64,000 nt of DNA from an uncultured Slackia sp. (lineage in GTDB: Bacteria; Actinomycetota; Coriobacteriia; Coriobacteriales; Eggerthellaceae), in contig NZ_CALUMA010000021.1 in the NCBI RefSeq assembly GCF_944321625.1, positions 27,275-91,274 on the forward strand, in the 5' to 3' direction. The notes under the pieces are model-generated. The model had not been told where the DNA came from. It made no database searches and saw only the letters and a program-made list of their open reading frames with translations. The position numbers and the translations under genes are program-made. Shown in pieces: positions 17,521 through 26,156 of this stretch (positions within the stretch are counted from its first letter, which is position 1; every line of letters starts with the position of its first letter).

Positions 17521-18431
17521 TATCGAATCAGGTTGTCGACCGCCCACACAAGCGCCTTGGCGCGGCGGGTCTTTTGGGTGAGCATCCAGAGCTTGCCGGC
17601 GTTATCGAGCTCCTGGCGCAGGGCCTCTTCGCGGCCGGGGGCCATTTCGTGCAGGATGGCTGCTTCGTCCTCGGGCGTCACCTCGAGGTTCTGTTCGCGG
17701 AAGATGGTTTCCAGGGCTATCTCGTCGTAGAGCTGGCGCATGGCGCCGCGGCGCAGGTCGGCCTCGACCTCCTGCGGTTTCTTACCCGTGCGGATGCGGT
17801 ATTCGCGATAGGTTTCGCCGTCTTCTTCAAGCGCGGCGTGGAATGCCTTGTTCTCGCGGGCGAATGCCGCGCTCTCGAGCGTCGCAGAGACGGTGCCCGT
17901 CAGACGTGCGCGCAGGGCGCGAAGGATGTGCTTCTCGAGTTTGGGCGAAACTGAGGGCAGGGAGGGGCTTGCGGCGTCCTTATTGGCATCGGTGCGCTCT
18001 GCCTTTTGGGGGGCAACCTCCGCGCGTAGTTCTTTAGTGAGCTCGATGGGCGTTTCCAGGTCCAGTTCCATGGGCGGTATGGCGTGGAGCGATGTTTCGA
18101 ACGCATAGGGCGCGCCTTCTTGGTAGGGCAGCGTCGAGCGCGTGGACGGCTCCAGCAAAAATGTCAGGCCAAGCTTGCGAATGGCGTGGTCGGTTGCCCG
18201 TGCCTTGACGGTTTCCTCCAAAAACACGCCCATTTCCATGTCGGTGAGCATGAAGCATGCCTTCTCGAGGGCGGCCGCTTCGTCGGTGCCCAGCACGGTT
18301 GCCAATCGTCGATGCGCCCCTCGTACAAACTCGGCAGCCTCTTCCGCAGTGAGAGAGCCCGAGAATTCAATGGGCATGTCGGACGGCTTTTCTCCATCGG
18401 CATCATTCATCTGGGGCATCGTGATTTCCAT
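17520..18431 (-). CDS. Trigger factor-like protein lacking the FKBP domain
   Basis: A 303-residue predicted chaperone-like protein. The segment around FETSLHAIPPMELDLETPIEL (about residues 112-132) resembles the linker that leads from the trigger factor N-domain into its PPIase domain. The C-terminal part, with REYRIRTGKKPQEVEADLRR and FREQNLEVTPEDEAAIL, resembles the SurA-like C-domain of trigger factor. The FKBP domain itself is absent, and no GFRxGxxP ribosome-docking loop is visible in the N-terminal part. The start at 18431 has a GAGG site seven bases upstream; the longer in-frame start adds a Cys-rich extension without a ribosome binding site. The relationship is inferred from pattern only and needs a profile search. 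Confidence 0.6.
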   Translation of the reverse strand: MEITMPQMNDADGEKPSDMPIEFSGSLTAEEAAEFVRGAHRRLATVLGTDEAAALEKACFMLTDMEMGVFLEETVKARATDHAIRKLGLTFLLEPSTRSTLPYQEGAPYAFETSLHAIPPMELDLETPIELTKELRAEVAPQKAERTDANKDAASPSLPSVSPKLEKHILRALRARLTGTVSATLESAAFARENKAFHAALEEDGETYREYRIRTGKKPQEVEADLRRGAMRQLYDEIALETIFREQNLEVTPEDEAAILHEMAPGREEALRQELDNAGKLWMLTQKTRRAKALVWAVDNLIR

Positions 18432-18654
18432 AGGACCTCGATTCGTTTGCCAAGCTGGCTGAAAGGGCAACCAGCAGCATGTCCGATATAGCTTCAATTC
18501 TACTGGCAGCGAATGAAGAAATGCGATTATGCGCTGACTTTTCAAAGAAAGCTCTACGCCGGAGGCCTATATGTAGGTTTGGGGCTTCTAAAACTCGACT
18601 CGCGGACTTCCGAGGCGTTGAAATGTGCTCGCGGTCCAAGCTTTCTGAGGCGAA

Positions 18655-18787
18655 ACCCCTTGAAAATCAGGGTTTTCGAGTGCCTGTTCGAGTAGAAACG
18701 GAGTTTGTGCAGCATCGCACCAGGTCAGATGTGTGTTCAATTCTGGATACTTAGCAAGACATCCGAAAACCCTGATTTTCAAGGGGT
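18655..18787. repeat. Perfect 24-bp inverted repeat spanning 133 bp
   Basis: ACCCCTTGAAAATCAG continued by GGTTTTCG (18655-18678) is exactly complementary to 18764-18787. The 85-bp interior holds no gene. It sits in the 510-bp gap between divergent genes, so it is not placed as a terminator for either. The rest of the gap, 18432-18654, shows nothing recognisable. Confidence 0.75.
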
Positions 18788-18827
18788 CTTGGTGTTTTGC
18801 GGGGCTTGCAGGTCTTGAAGGGCGTCA

Positions 18828-18856
18828 AATTATTCGCGAGGCTGCTGCGCTATAAT
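18828..18856 (+). promoter_or_regulatory. Probable promoter of the M16C peptidase gene
   Basis: A perfect TATAAT lies at 18851-18856, about 85 bases before the peptidase start. The -35 position (AATTAT) is poor, so an activator or a weak promoter is possible. Confidence 0.4.
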
Positions 18857-18941
18857 CCCTCGCGTTACACGATGAAGCCTGCGGCGCCGGCATGGGATTG
18901 ATGTTGCTGCGCGTTTTGCCGCGGCTTATGAGGAGGCATGT

Positions 18942-21908
18942 ATGCTCACTTCCGACCAGATTGGCGTCATTGCCGCTGCTCACGGCTTTGGTCCGGTGCA
19001 AAGCGAGCCGCTGAACGAGATCGATGGCGTGGCGCACGTGATGCGCCATGAAAAAAGCGGCGCCCGCCTGCTGTTTTTGGAGAACGAGGATGAGAACAAG
19101 GCGTTCTCCATCACGTTTAAGACGCCGCCCGCCGACGACACCGGCGTGTTCCACATCCTTGAGCACTCGGTTCTGTGCGGATCCGACAAGTTCCCGGTCA
19201 AAGAGCCGTTCGTGAACCTGCTCAAGACCTCAATGCAGACGTTTCTGAACGCGCTCACCTTTCCCGATAAGACCATGTATCCGGTGGCGAGCACCAACGA
19301 CCAGGACTTGCTCAACCTGATGGATGTGTACATGGACGCCGTGCTGCATCCGATGATCTACAGCAAGCGCGCCATCTTCGAACAGGAGGGCTGGCACTTT
19401 GAGCTGGACGAGGCTGAGGGCGACGCACCCGAGGCGCTGCGCTATAACGGCGTGGTGTTCAACGAGATGAAGGGCGCCTTGGCCGACCCCGATAGCGTGC
19501 TGTACCACGCGGTGAACGCGGCGCTGTTTCCGGGCACGTGCTACGAGTTCGAGTCGGGCGGGCATCCGCGCGCCATCCCGCAGCTGACCTACGAGGGATA
19601 CTTGGACACGCATGCGCGCCACTACCGTTTGGATAATTCTTATATCGTGCTGTACGGCGACCTCGACCTTGACCGCGTACTGGGCTTTTTGGACGAGCGC
19701 TACCTTTCCGCGGCGGATTGCGCGCCGCGCACTGATGACGCCCCTAATGAGATCGGCATCGCTGCGCCGCGCGTGACGCTGGACGTCGAGGTGCCCATGG
19801 ATACCGCTCCCGAGAACGCGACGGTGGGCGTGGGCTACGTGATTGGCGAGGCGCGTGATTTCGAGCGCGTGCTGGCAGCGGACGTGCTGATGGATGCGCT
19901 CATGGGCGGCAACGAATCGCCCATCAAGCGTGCGGTGCTTGATGCTGGTTTGGGTGGCGATGCTACGGCGTATCTGTTGGATTCGCAGGCGCAGCCGGTT
20001 GCCATGTTCCAATTGAAGGGCGCGAAGCCGGGCGTCGCTTGCGCGTTCATGGAGCTTATCGAATCTGAGGCACGACGCCTTGCTGAAGAGGGCATCCCGC
20101 GCGATCTGCTCGAGGCGTCACTTTCGCAGATGGCGTTTGACCTGCGTGAACGCGACCGCGGTATGGCCGACGGCGTGCCGCTGGCCATGAACGCGCTGGC
20201 CGGTTGGCTTTATGGCGACGATATGGCCACCACGTATCTGCACTACGAAGATGTGCTGGCGCATATGCGCGCCGGTCTGGACGGGCGCTATTTCGAGGAC
20301 GTTTTGGCGTCGCTTCTGCCGGCGAACGGTCACAAGGCGCTCGTGGACGTGGTGCCTCAGGAGACCGGCGGCGAGACCGAAGAGGCCGCCGAACTTGCGG
20401 TGAAGCTCGCCTCAATGAGCAGCGAGGATAAAGAGCGCGTGCAGGGGGACGTCGCTGAACTGCGTCGTTTGCAGGAAGAGCCCGATTCGCCCGAGGCTCT
20501 GGCGACGCTGCCGCAACTGCATGTGAGCGATATCGGGGCTGCGCGACCCGATACGCAGGCGCGGCGCTTCGAGGGCGCGCCTCTTACGTGCCTGCACTAC
20601 GATATGCCCACGCGCCATATCGACTATCTGCGTCTATATATCGATATCGACCACCTCAACTGGGATGACTTGCCGTACGTGACCATTTTGTCCATGCTGC
20701 TGTGCCGTTTGGATACCGCGCAGCATACGGCGGCTGATTTGGACACCTATGCCCGCTCGCATCTGGGGAACTTGAGGTTTGCGGCGAACGTGTATGCTCC
20801 TGACGGGGCGCCTGATGATCTGTCGCTCAAGATGGTGGTGTCGGCAAGCGCTCTGTCTGAGGAGCTTGAGCATCTGGCAAGCATTCCGCGCGAGATATGG
20901 GAGACCACGCGCTTTGACGACGCGGGTAAGATTCGCGATGTACTGGTGCAGCGCCGCATCGCCATGGAACAGGCGTTCATGAACGAGGGGCATACGCGTG
21001 CCATTAGCCGTATGACCTCGTATTTCTTCAAGTCGTGCGTGCTGCGCGAGCAGATGAGCGGCGTGGATTTCTACTTGTTCCTGAAGGATTTGATCGAGCA
21101 CTTCGACGAGCGGTTCGACGAGCTCAAGGCGCGTCTCGAAGATATGAGGGCGCGCGTGTTCTCGGGCGAGCGCGTGACGGCGAGCTTTGTGGGCTCGCGC
21201 GAGGACTGCGCGAAGTTCTGGGAGCTTGCGGGAACGCTCGGCTTTGCCGCGGAGGGCCCGGCATGCGTGCTGGGGGCTGAGTCGGCGGCAGAGGATGTCG
21301 AACGCTCGCGCATCGCCATACCCGAGCCGCAGGCTAAAGACGAGGCGTTCGTCGTGTCCGGCGATGTGGTGTATGTGGCGAAAGGCGCCGACGTGTCCGG
21401 CATGGGTGCGTTCGATGGCGCATGGTCGGTTGCGTCTAACGCGCTTTCGTTCGATTACCTGTGGAACGAAGTGCGCGTGAAAGGCGGCGCATACGGCGTT
21501 GGGTTCCGCCGTGTGGCGGCGGGGCTCGCGCGCTACTATTCGTTCCGCGATCCGGCGGTCGACCCCACCATCAAACGTTTCGACGCGGCGGGGGAGTGGC
21601 TTGCCGCCTTTGAGCCCGATGCCGACGAGATGGAAGGCTACATCGTTTCTACGGTGGCGACGCATGATGCGCCGGTCAAGCCCAAGGCGGCGGCGCTTCG
21701 CCAGGACGGTGCCTACTTCACGGGCAAGCCTGTGGATTGGCGTGAAAAGACGCGCGAGCAGATTCTTGCGGCAACGCCCGAAGTACTGCGCGGCTTCGCG
21801 CCGACGCTCGATGCTGTGGCGAAGAGCGGTCACGTATGCGTGTTCGGCAGCAAAGAGTTGATTTCCGCCGCGAAATCGGTCGATCTCGAGGTCACGGAGT
21901 TGTTCTAG
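18942..21908 (+). CDS. Insulinase-like zinc peptidase, M16C (presequence protease type)
   Basis: A 988-residue zinc metalloprotease. The inverted zinc motif HILEH lies at residues 71-75, followed by the conserved SVLCGSDKFPVKEPF and, about 75 residues on, the third-ligand region FNEMKGA. The length and the fused second half (M16C-associated domain, with a degenerate second catalytic-like domain and FDYLWNEVRVKGGAYG near 840) match PreP/Cym1-type peptidases, which degrade unfolded peptides in a closed chamber. No signal peptide is seen, so it should be cytoplasmic. AGGAGG lies five bases before the ATG. It is monocistronic, ending at a strong terminator. Confidence 0.94.
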   Translation: MLTSDQIGVIAAAHGFGPVQSEPLNEIDGVAHVMRHEKSGARLLFLENEDENKAFSITFKTPPADDTGVFHILEHSVLCGSDKFPVKEPFVNLLKTSMQTFLNALTFPDKTMYPVASTNDQDLLNLMDVYMDAVLHPMIYSKRAIFEQEGWHFELDEAEGDAPEALRYNGVVFNEMKGALADPDSVLYHAVNAALFPGTCYEFESGGHPRAIPQLTYEGYLDTHARHYRLDNSYIVLYGDLDLDRVLGFLDERYLSAADCAPRTDDAPNEIGIAAPRVTLDVEVPMDTAPENATVGVGYVIGEARDFERVLAADVLMDALMGGNESPIKRAVLDAGLGGDATAYLLDSQAQPVAMFQLKGAKPGVACAFMELIESEARRLAEEGIPRDLLEASLSQMAFDLRERDRGMADGVPLAMNALAGWLYGDDMATTYLHYEDVLAHMRAGLDGRYFEDVLASLLPANGHKALVDVVPQETGGETEEAAELAVKLASMSSEDKERVQGDVAELRRLQEEPDSPEALATLPQLHVSDIGAARPDTQARRFEGAPLTCLHYDMPTRHIDYLRLYIDIDHLNWDDLPYVTILSMLLCRLDTAQHTAADLDTYARSHLGNLRFAANVYAPDGAPDDLSLKMVVSASALSEELEHLASIPREIWETTRFDDAGKIRDVLVQRRIAMEQAFMNEGHTRAISRMTSYFFKSCVLREQMSGVDFYLFLKDLIEHFDERFDELKARLEDMRARVFSGERVTASFVGSREDCAKFWELAGTLGFAAEGPACVLGAESAAEDVERSRIAIPEPQAKDEAFVVSGDVVYVAKGADVSGMGAFDGAWSVASNALSFDYLWNEVRVKGGAYGVGFRRVAAGLARYYSFRDPAVDPTIKRFDAAGEWLAAFEPDADEMEGYIVSTVATHDAPVKPKAAALRQDGAYFTGKPVDWREKTREQILAATPEVLRGFAPTLDAVAKSGHVCVFGSKELISAAKSVDLEVTELF

Positions 21909-21940
21909 GTAAGGTTTGCTGCAAAAGGGAAAGCCTATCC

Positions 21941-21977
21941 AAAACGGGACGGGAGCACTAAGCTTCCGTCCCGTTTT
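21941..21977 (+). terminator. Intrinsic terminator after the M16C peptidase gene
   Basis: AAAACGGGACGGGAGC pairs with GCTTCCGTCCCGTTTT around an ACTAA loop, with a single G-U pair. The A/T-flanked stem allows termination in both directions. Confidence 0.9.
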
Positions 21978-22060
21978 ATCCACGCGGCATCATGACATCG
22001 CGGCTTCTTCCCGAGCTCTTCTGTATAGAAGCAATGAGGGGCCGACAGGGGCGGGTCAAA

Positions 22061-22762
22061 TTACCCCAAAGAGGCCGTATTCATTTGTTTGCGTCGTGCC
22101 TGCTTGAGCCAGTTTTTCTTGAATGCGCCTATGCTGCCGAAAAACTTATCGTACGTGCCGCCGTTTTCTTTGGCGGCATATTTTACTGCGGCAAGCTCAA
22201 TAGTGCAGAGGTAGTCAGCTACCTGTTCCAAGCGATAGTCTGACATGGAGGTATGCCTTTGTTCAACAGCATTTTTTGAGAGTACGAACCCGATGGATTG
22301 GTCGAGTGCCCGCTTCACGATGTCTTGCCCATGGTCGTAATAGACTTTCACATCATCAAATGACTGGAAGAATGCCAAATTGTCGAACATCAAGTTAGAT
22401 ACATCGCGCTTCATTTTTGCAGAGAGCGCGAGAGGGTTGTCGTACTCGCGACGTCGGTATACGAATGTTCGATATGCGATAGGAAGTCGCTGCGTCAGGA
22501 TATTGAATGCGTACAACAGTTTTTTGCGACTTTCAAGCGGAAGGTGCTCATAGGGGCCGTGCCCATTAAGGAGCGGCTCCGAATGGAAGGGAATGTTGGG
22601 CAAATTCGCCGCGAGAAGAGACTGTTCGTAAGCGGATATTTTCTCAGCAATGGAATCAGCTTGATTATGGAAAACAAGGGTGAGGAGGTAATAGCGAGAG
22701 GTTCCACCTCGGCCTCCCGATTCGTCAGCGAATATCGAAAGTTCCCTTGCCAACTTTGCCAA
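22061..22762 (-). CDS. DUF3800 domain-containing protein
   Basis: A 233-residue protein of the DUF3800 family, recognised by the N-terminal IFADESG motif near residue 10 followed by a YYLLTLVF strand, and by acidic residues such as YYDHGQD near 155; the fold is thought to be RNase H-like. Members often lie in defence or mobile regions, but no role is established. The TTG at 22762 is preferred: GGGAGG lies at 22768-22773 and the longer ATG-initiated form (22834) has no ribosome binding site and includes two hairpins. The sequence is clearly less GC-rich than the flanking genes, which suggests transfer. Confidence 0.8.
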   Translation of the reverse strand: MAKLARELSIFADESGGRGGTSRYYLLTLVFHNQADSIAEKISAYEQSLLAANLPNIPFHSEPLLNGHGPYEHLPLESRKKLLYAFNILTQRLPIAYRTFVYRRREYDNPLALSAKMKRDVSNLMFDNLAFFQSFDDVKVYYDHGQDIVKRALDQSIGFVLSKNAVEQRHTSMSDYRLEQVADYLCTIELAAVKYAAKENGGTYDKFFGSIGAFKKNWLKQARRKQMNTASLG

Positions 22763-22763
22763 T

Positions 22764-22834
22764 ATAGCCTCCCGAATATGAAAATGCCGGGGGATAAGCC
22801 CCCGGCGCTTGGAGGTAGCAATACTTGCCACCAT
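22764..22834 (-). promoter_or_regulatory. Structured 5' leader of the DUF3800 gene with anti-Shine-Dalgarno
   Basis: Just upstream of the start are a GCCGGGGG / CCCCCGGC hairpin (22786-22806) and, further out, a hairpin pairing GGTGGCAA with TTGCTACC. A CCTCC (minus strand, 22811-22815) can pair with the GGGAGG ribosome binding site at 22768-22773, with the GC hairpin between them. This is an arrangement that could mask the ribosome binding site. Confidence 0.4.
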
Positions 22835-22911
22835 TGGCTTTATACCATACTTTGCTCGTGCCTGTCAGTGGATAATTTGCGCAGGTGTTGCGAACGAGAT
22901 TGCTTCTGGCT

Positions 22912-23259
22912 TTACGGAGCAAAAGCGAGAGAAAGCGCTAGGAGCAGAATTGTGACGATGATGAATAGGACCGCGACGATAACGAGCGCTACCCGTCCGC
23001 TTTGCGGCGTTTTCGTTTTGATGAAGCCGTATGCGTGGAGCTTATCGGAAAAGGCATAGAACAAGAAGAAAAGCGCATTACACGTAGACATGAAGCCACC
23101 TGTAATGAGAAGCTCGAACCTGCTGCCGTATCTATCAACCTGTCCGTTAAATCCAAAATGCATCGCCACCACGTCGGGCGCTGCGGCAAAGAATGCGAGC
23201 GAAATCGCAAATGGCGCGATCACGAGAATAATCCAGAATGCGAGTGTCAGGGGTTTCAT
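22912..23259 (-). CDS. DUF1648 domain small membrane protein
   Basis: A 115-residue membrane protein with three hydrophobic segments (about 5-27, 45-65 and 85-110). The HFGFNGQVDRYGSR motif between the first two is the DUF1648 signature, found in SdpI-like immunity proteins and in transport regulators. The ATG at 23259 was chosen because AGGAG lies seven bases upstream. It is divergent from the YhgE pair. Function unknown. Confidence 0.85.
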   Translation of the reverse strand: MKPLTLAFWIILVIAPFAISLAFFAAAPDVVAMHFGFNGQVDRYGSRFELLITGGFMSTCNALFFLFYAFSDKLHAYGFIKTKTPQSGRVALVIVAVLFIIVTILLLALSLAFAP

Positions 23260-23312
23260 GGGCATTCTCCTAAGAACATTGTTATTGTATATCACGCTTT
23301 GAGGTTGCTTTA

Positions 23313-23386
23313 TCGTGGCCACAATGCAATTCGTAGCCGGCTCTCATATAATCAGATTATTCATTTGAGTAACGAATTGGCCACGA
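23313..23386. promoter_or_regulatory. Dyad and -10 element between DUF1648 and YhgE genes
   Basis: TCGTGGCCA (23313-23321) is repeated inverted as TGGCCACGA (23378-23386), and inside it AATTCGT (23328-23334) is mirrored by ACGAATT (23372-23378). A perfect TATAAT lies at 23347-23352 within the dyad, aimed at the YhgE operon. The layout fits an operator that overlaps the promoter. Confidence 0.45.
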
Positions 23387-23474
23387 AACAGGAAAGACGT
23401 GAGCGGAAACAAGTCCATCTGCCATGGTGGCGCGTGGTTTTTAGTGCGACAATGCGACAAGAAAGGAGGCGCTC

Positions 23475-26156
23475 ATGGGCAACGTGTTTCGCGTATTCGC
23501 GCGCGATGTGAAGCGCGTGGCAAAGGTGCCGGCGGCGTGGCTCGTGGCGCTGTTCCTCATCGTGCTGCCGTCGCTCTATGCGTGGTTCAATGTGATAGGG
23601 TTCTGGAACCCCTACGAGAATACGGGCAATTTGCGCATCTGCGTGGTGAACGAGGACGTGGGTACGCATGACGAGGTGCTGGGCGACCTTGATTTGGGCT
23701 CCCAGATTGTCGATCAGCTCAAAGACAACGATCAACTCGGATGGGATTTCGTCGATCGCGACCAAGCTATGCAAGCGGTGGAATCGGGCGATGCGTACGC
23801 GGCATTCGTGATACCGCAGAATTTCAGCTCCGACATGGCTACGATTCTGACGGGCGATTTCACTGCGCCGAAGCTCGAATACTACGTCAATGAGAAAACC
23901 GGCCCCGTGGCGCCCAAGATCACCGATACGGGCGCAACCACGCTTGACACCACGGTGAACGATACTTTTGTATCCACCGCGAGCGAGGCGGTGGCAAAGG
24001 GCATCGACGAATGGCTGGGCGATTCCAAAACCGACCTGGAAACCGCGCAGGGTGGCGCCATCGACCGCCTTGATGCGGCGAGCGGCGATGTCTCCGACGC
24101 GCGTGATGCCCTTGATGAGCTGGCGGCATCCGCCGAAGAGGCGCAAGGCAAGGCGGATGACGCCAAGCAGACGCTCGCCGACGCAAAAGCGCAGGCCGTA
24201 CTGCTTTCTTCTGCGTTGGGCGACGTATCGGCGCTAACGGGCGAGGCTACGTCGGGAATCGTCAGCTTTTCAACTTCAATGGGCAGCGTGCTTGACCAAG
24301 GCTCGCTTCTGTTGTCCCAATCATCGGCGCAAACGAATGCCGCCATCGGCCAAACGGCGTCGGGCATCGTGGCGGCGCAAGGCGATGTGGATGCCGCGAT
24401 TTCGCGGGCGAATGCGGTGGTCCAGGAAAACGCCCAGATGGCGGAGGCGCTTGATGCCATAGTAGCGGGCTTGCCCGAAGGGGAGGGAAAGGATGCGCTT
24501 GCTCAGGCGGTAGCTTCTCTGCAGGGGGCGAACGACCAGGCCCAGCAGACCCTCGACGGGCTTTCTGCGCTGTCTTCCGACATTGCCGGCACGGCAACGT
24601 CTGTTTCGGGCGCGTCGGGGTCGGTCGATTCCGCCGTACAGGGCACCATTGAGAGCGTGGATGGATTCCGAGCATCCCTGACCAACGATACGGTGCCGTC
24701 GCTGAGCGCTGGCTTGGGCCAGATAGGCACCGCCGCCAACGGGCTTTCGTCCACGGTGTCGGGTCAGGTCGTGCTCATCGACCAGACGTCCTCGGCGCTC
24801 GACGAGCTCAAATCAACCCTTCAGCTATCCGCCGACGCGCTTACCCAGACGGACGATCTGCTGGCGGGCATCCAATCCGATTTTGATACCGCCGCAACCG
24901 ACATCAAAGCGCTCGGATCGTCGAACGCCATCCAGGAGCTTTTCGACGGCGACCTCGATCCGCAGAAGGTGGCCGACTTCATGATGTCACCCACCACTGT
25001 GCAGACGGAAAAACTCTATCCGCTGAATGCGTACGGCTCGGCCATGGCGCCGCTGTTCATCAACCTGACGCTGTGGATTGGTGCGTTCATGCTGATGGTG
25101 ATCATGCGCATCGAGGTGGACGGCGAAGGCGTGCCGGGCATCAAAGCGTGGCAACGCTATCTGGGGCGTTGGCTGTTGCTTGCGTTCATGGTGGCGCTTC
25201 AAGCCATCGTGTGCGTGACGGGTTGCCTCGCGATTGGCGTGCAAACCGCGAGCGTTCCGGCGTTCTATCTGACCGCCATCGGCGCGTCGCTTGCCTATCT
25301 GAGCATCCAATATGCGCTTTCCGGCACATTGCAGCATGTGGGCATGGGCCTTTGCATCATCCTGGTGTTCATTCAGATCCCTGCGGCTACGGGTCTGTAC
25401 CCCATCGAGATGACCACGGGATTCTTCCAGGCGGTGTACCCGGCGTTCCCGTTCACGTACGGCATCAACGCCATGCGTGAGGTCATCGGCGGGTTCTACG
25501 ACGGGGCATGGCTGCACGACATGGGCGTGCTGGCGGCGTTCTTCGTCGCGTTCATGGCTATCGGCCTTGCCGCGCGCCCGTATGTAGCCAATCTCAACCG
25601 CCTGTTCGCGCGACAGCTCGAGGAAAGCGACCTGATTAACAGCGAAGCCGTGCAGCTGCCTGAGCGGCGCTATCGCCTTGCACAGCTTATCCGCGTGCTG
25701 TCCGACCGCGATGAATATCGCGACGCCATCAAAGCGCGTGCGACCCGCTTCATGAAGATGTATCCGCGCCTCAAGGCGGGTGCGCTCGTGCTGGGCGTGG
25801 CGGTTCCCGTTGCCGCCATGACGGTGCTCGCGGTCACGCAGGCCGAGAAGGTGGTCATGCTCACGGTGCTGCTGGCGTGGTTCGTGCTGCTGGTGGGCTT
25901 CTTGATCGTGGTCGAATACGTGCGCGATAGCCTGGTCAGGCAGGCGGCGCTTGATTCGATGACCGACGATGAGGTGCTGTCGCTGTACGTCGATCGCAGC
26001 AAGGTGGAGCGCTGGCACGACAGCGAGGCCAAGGTTGCCCATCACGCTGCGCACGCACCGGGTTCGCCGATGGCGCGTCCTACGGTGAACCCGGTAATTC
26101 CCCGCGGCAAGCATGCCGCCGGGCAGAAGAATCCGCCGAAAGGAGGCGTGCGATGA
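23475..26156 (+). CDS. YhgE/Pip family membrane protein (first of a pair)
   Basis: An 893-residue membrane protein of the YhgE/Pip (phage infection protein) family, related to ABC-2 type and EsaA proteins. An N-terminal TM (about residues 15-38) is followed by the family motif SLYAWFNVIGFWNPYENTG, a long extracytoplasmic region with Ala/Asp/Gln-rich heptads (about 170-480) that should be coiled coil, and five to six TMs from about 515 onward including GTLQHVGMGLCIILVFIQIP. A second pair of TMs near 770-820 and a basic tail close it. Such proteins act in export or as phage receptors. Its stop overlaps the start of the next gene (ATGA). Confidence 0.9.
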   Translation: MGNVFRVFARDVKRVAKVPAAWLVALFLIVLPSLYAWFNVIGFWNPYENTGNLRICVVNEDVGTHDEVLGDLDLGSQIVDQLKDNDQLGWDFVDRDQAMQAVESGDAYAAFVIPQNFSSDMATILTGDFTAPKLEYYVNEKTGPVAPKITDTGATTLDTTVNDTFVSTASEAVAKGIDEWLGDSKTDLETAQGGAIDRLDAASGDVSDARDALDELAASAEEAQGKADDAKQTLADAKAQAVLLSSALGDVSALTGEATSGIVSFSTSMGSVLDQGSLLLSQSSAQTNAAIGQTASGIVAAQGDVDAAISRANAVVQENAQMAEALDAIVAGLPEGEGKDALAQAVASLQGANDQAQQTLDGLSALSSDIAGTATSVSGASGSVDSAVQGTIESVDGFRASLTNDTVPSLSAGLGQIGTAANGLSSTVSGQVVLIDQTSSALDELKSTLQLSADALTQTDDLLAGIQSDFDTAATDIKALGSSNAIQELFDGDLDPQKVADFMMSPTTVQTEKLYPLNAYGSAMAPLFINLTLWIGAFMLMVIMRIEVDGEGVPGIKAWQRYLGRWLLLAFMVALQAIVCVTGCLAIGVQTASVPAFYLTAIGASLAYLSIQYALSGTLQHVGMGLCIILVFIQIPAATGLYPIEMTTGFFQAVYPAFPFTYGINAMREVIGGFYDGAWLHDMGVLAAFFVAFMAIGLAARPYVANLNRLFARQLEESDLINSEAVQLPERRYRLAQLIRVLSDRDEYRDAIKARATRFMKMYPRLKAGALVLGVAVPVAAMTVLAVTQAEKVVMLTVLLAWFVLLVGFLIVVEYVRDSLVRQAALDSMTDDEVLSLYVDRSKVERWHDSEAKVAHHAAHAPGSPMARPTVNPVIPRGKHAAGQKNPPKGGVR

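Noticed and set aside
22725..22922. 65-codon minus-strand frame overlapping the DUF3800 start
   Set aside because: It has an unusual aromatic-rich composition but no ribosome binding site, and overlaps the hairpins and the DUF3800 gene; kept only as a note in the leader finding.
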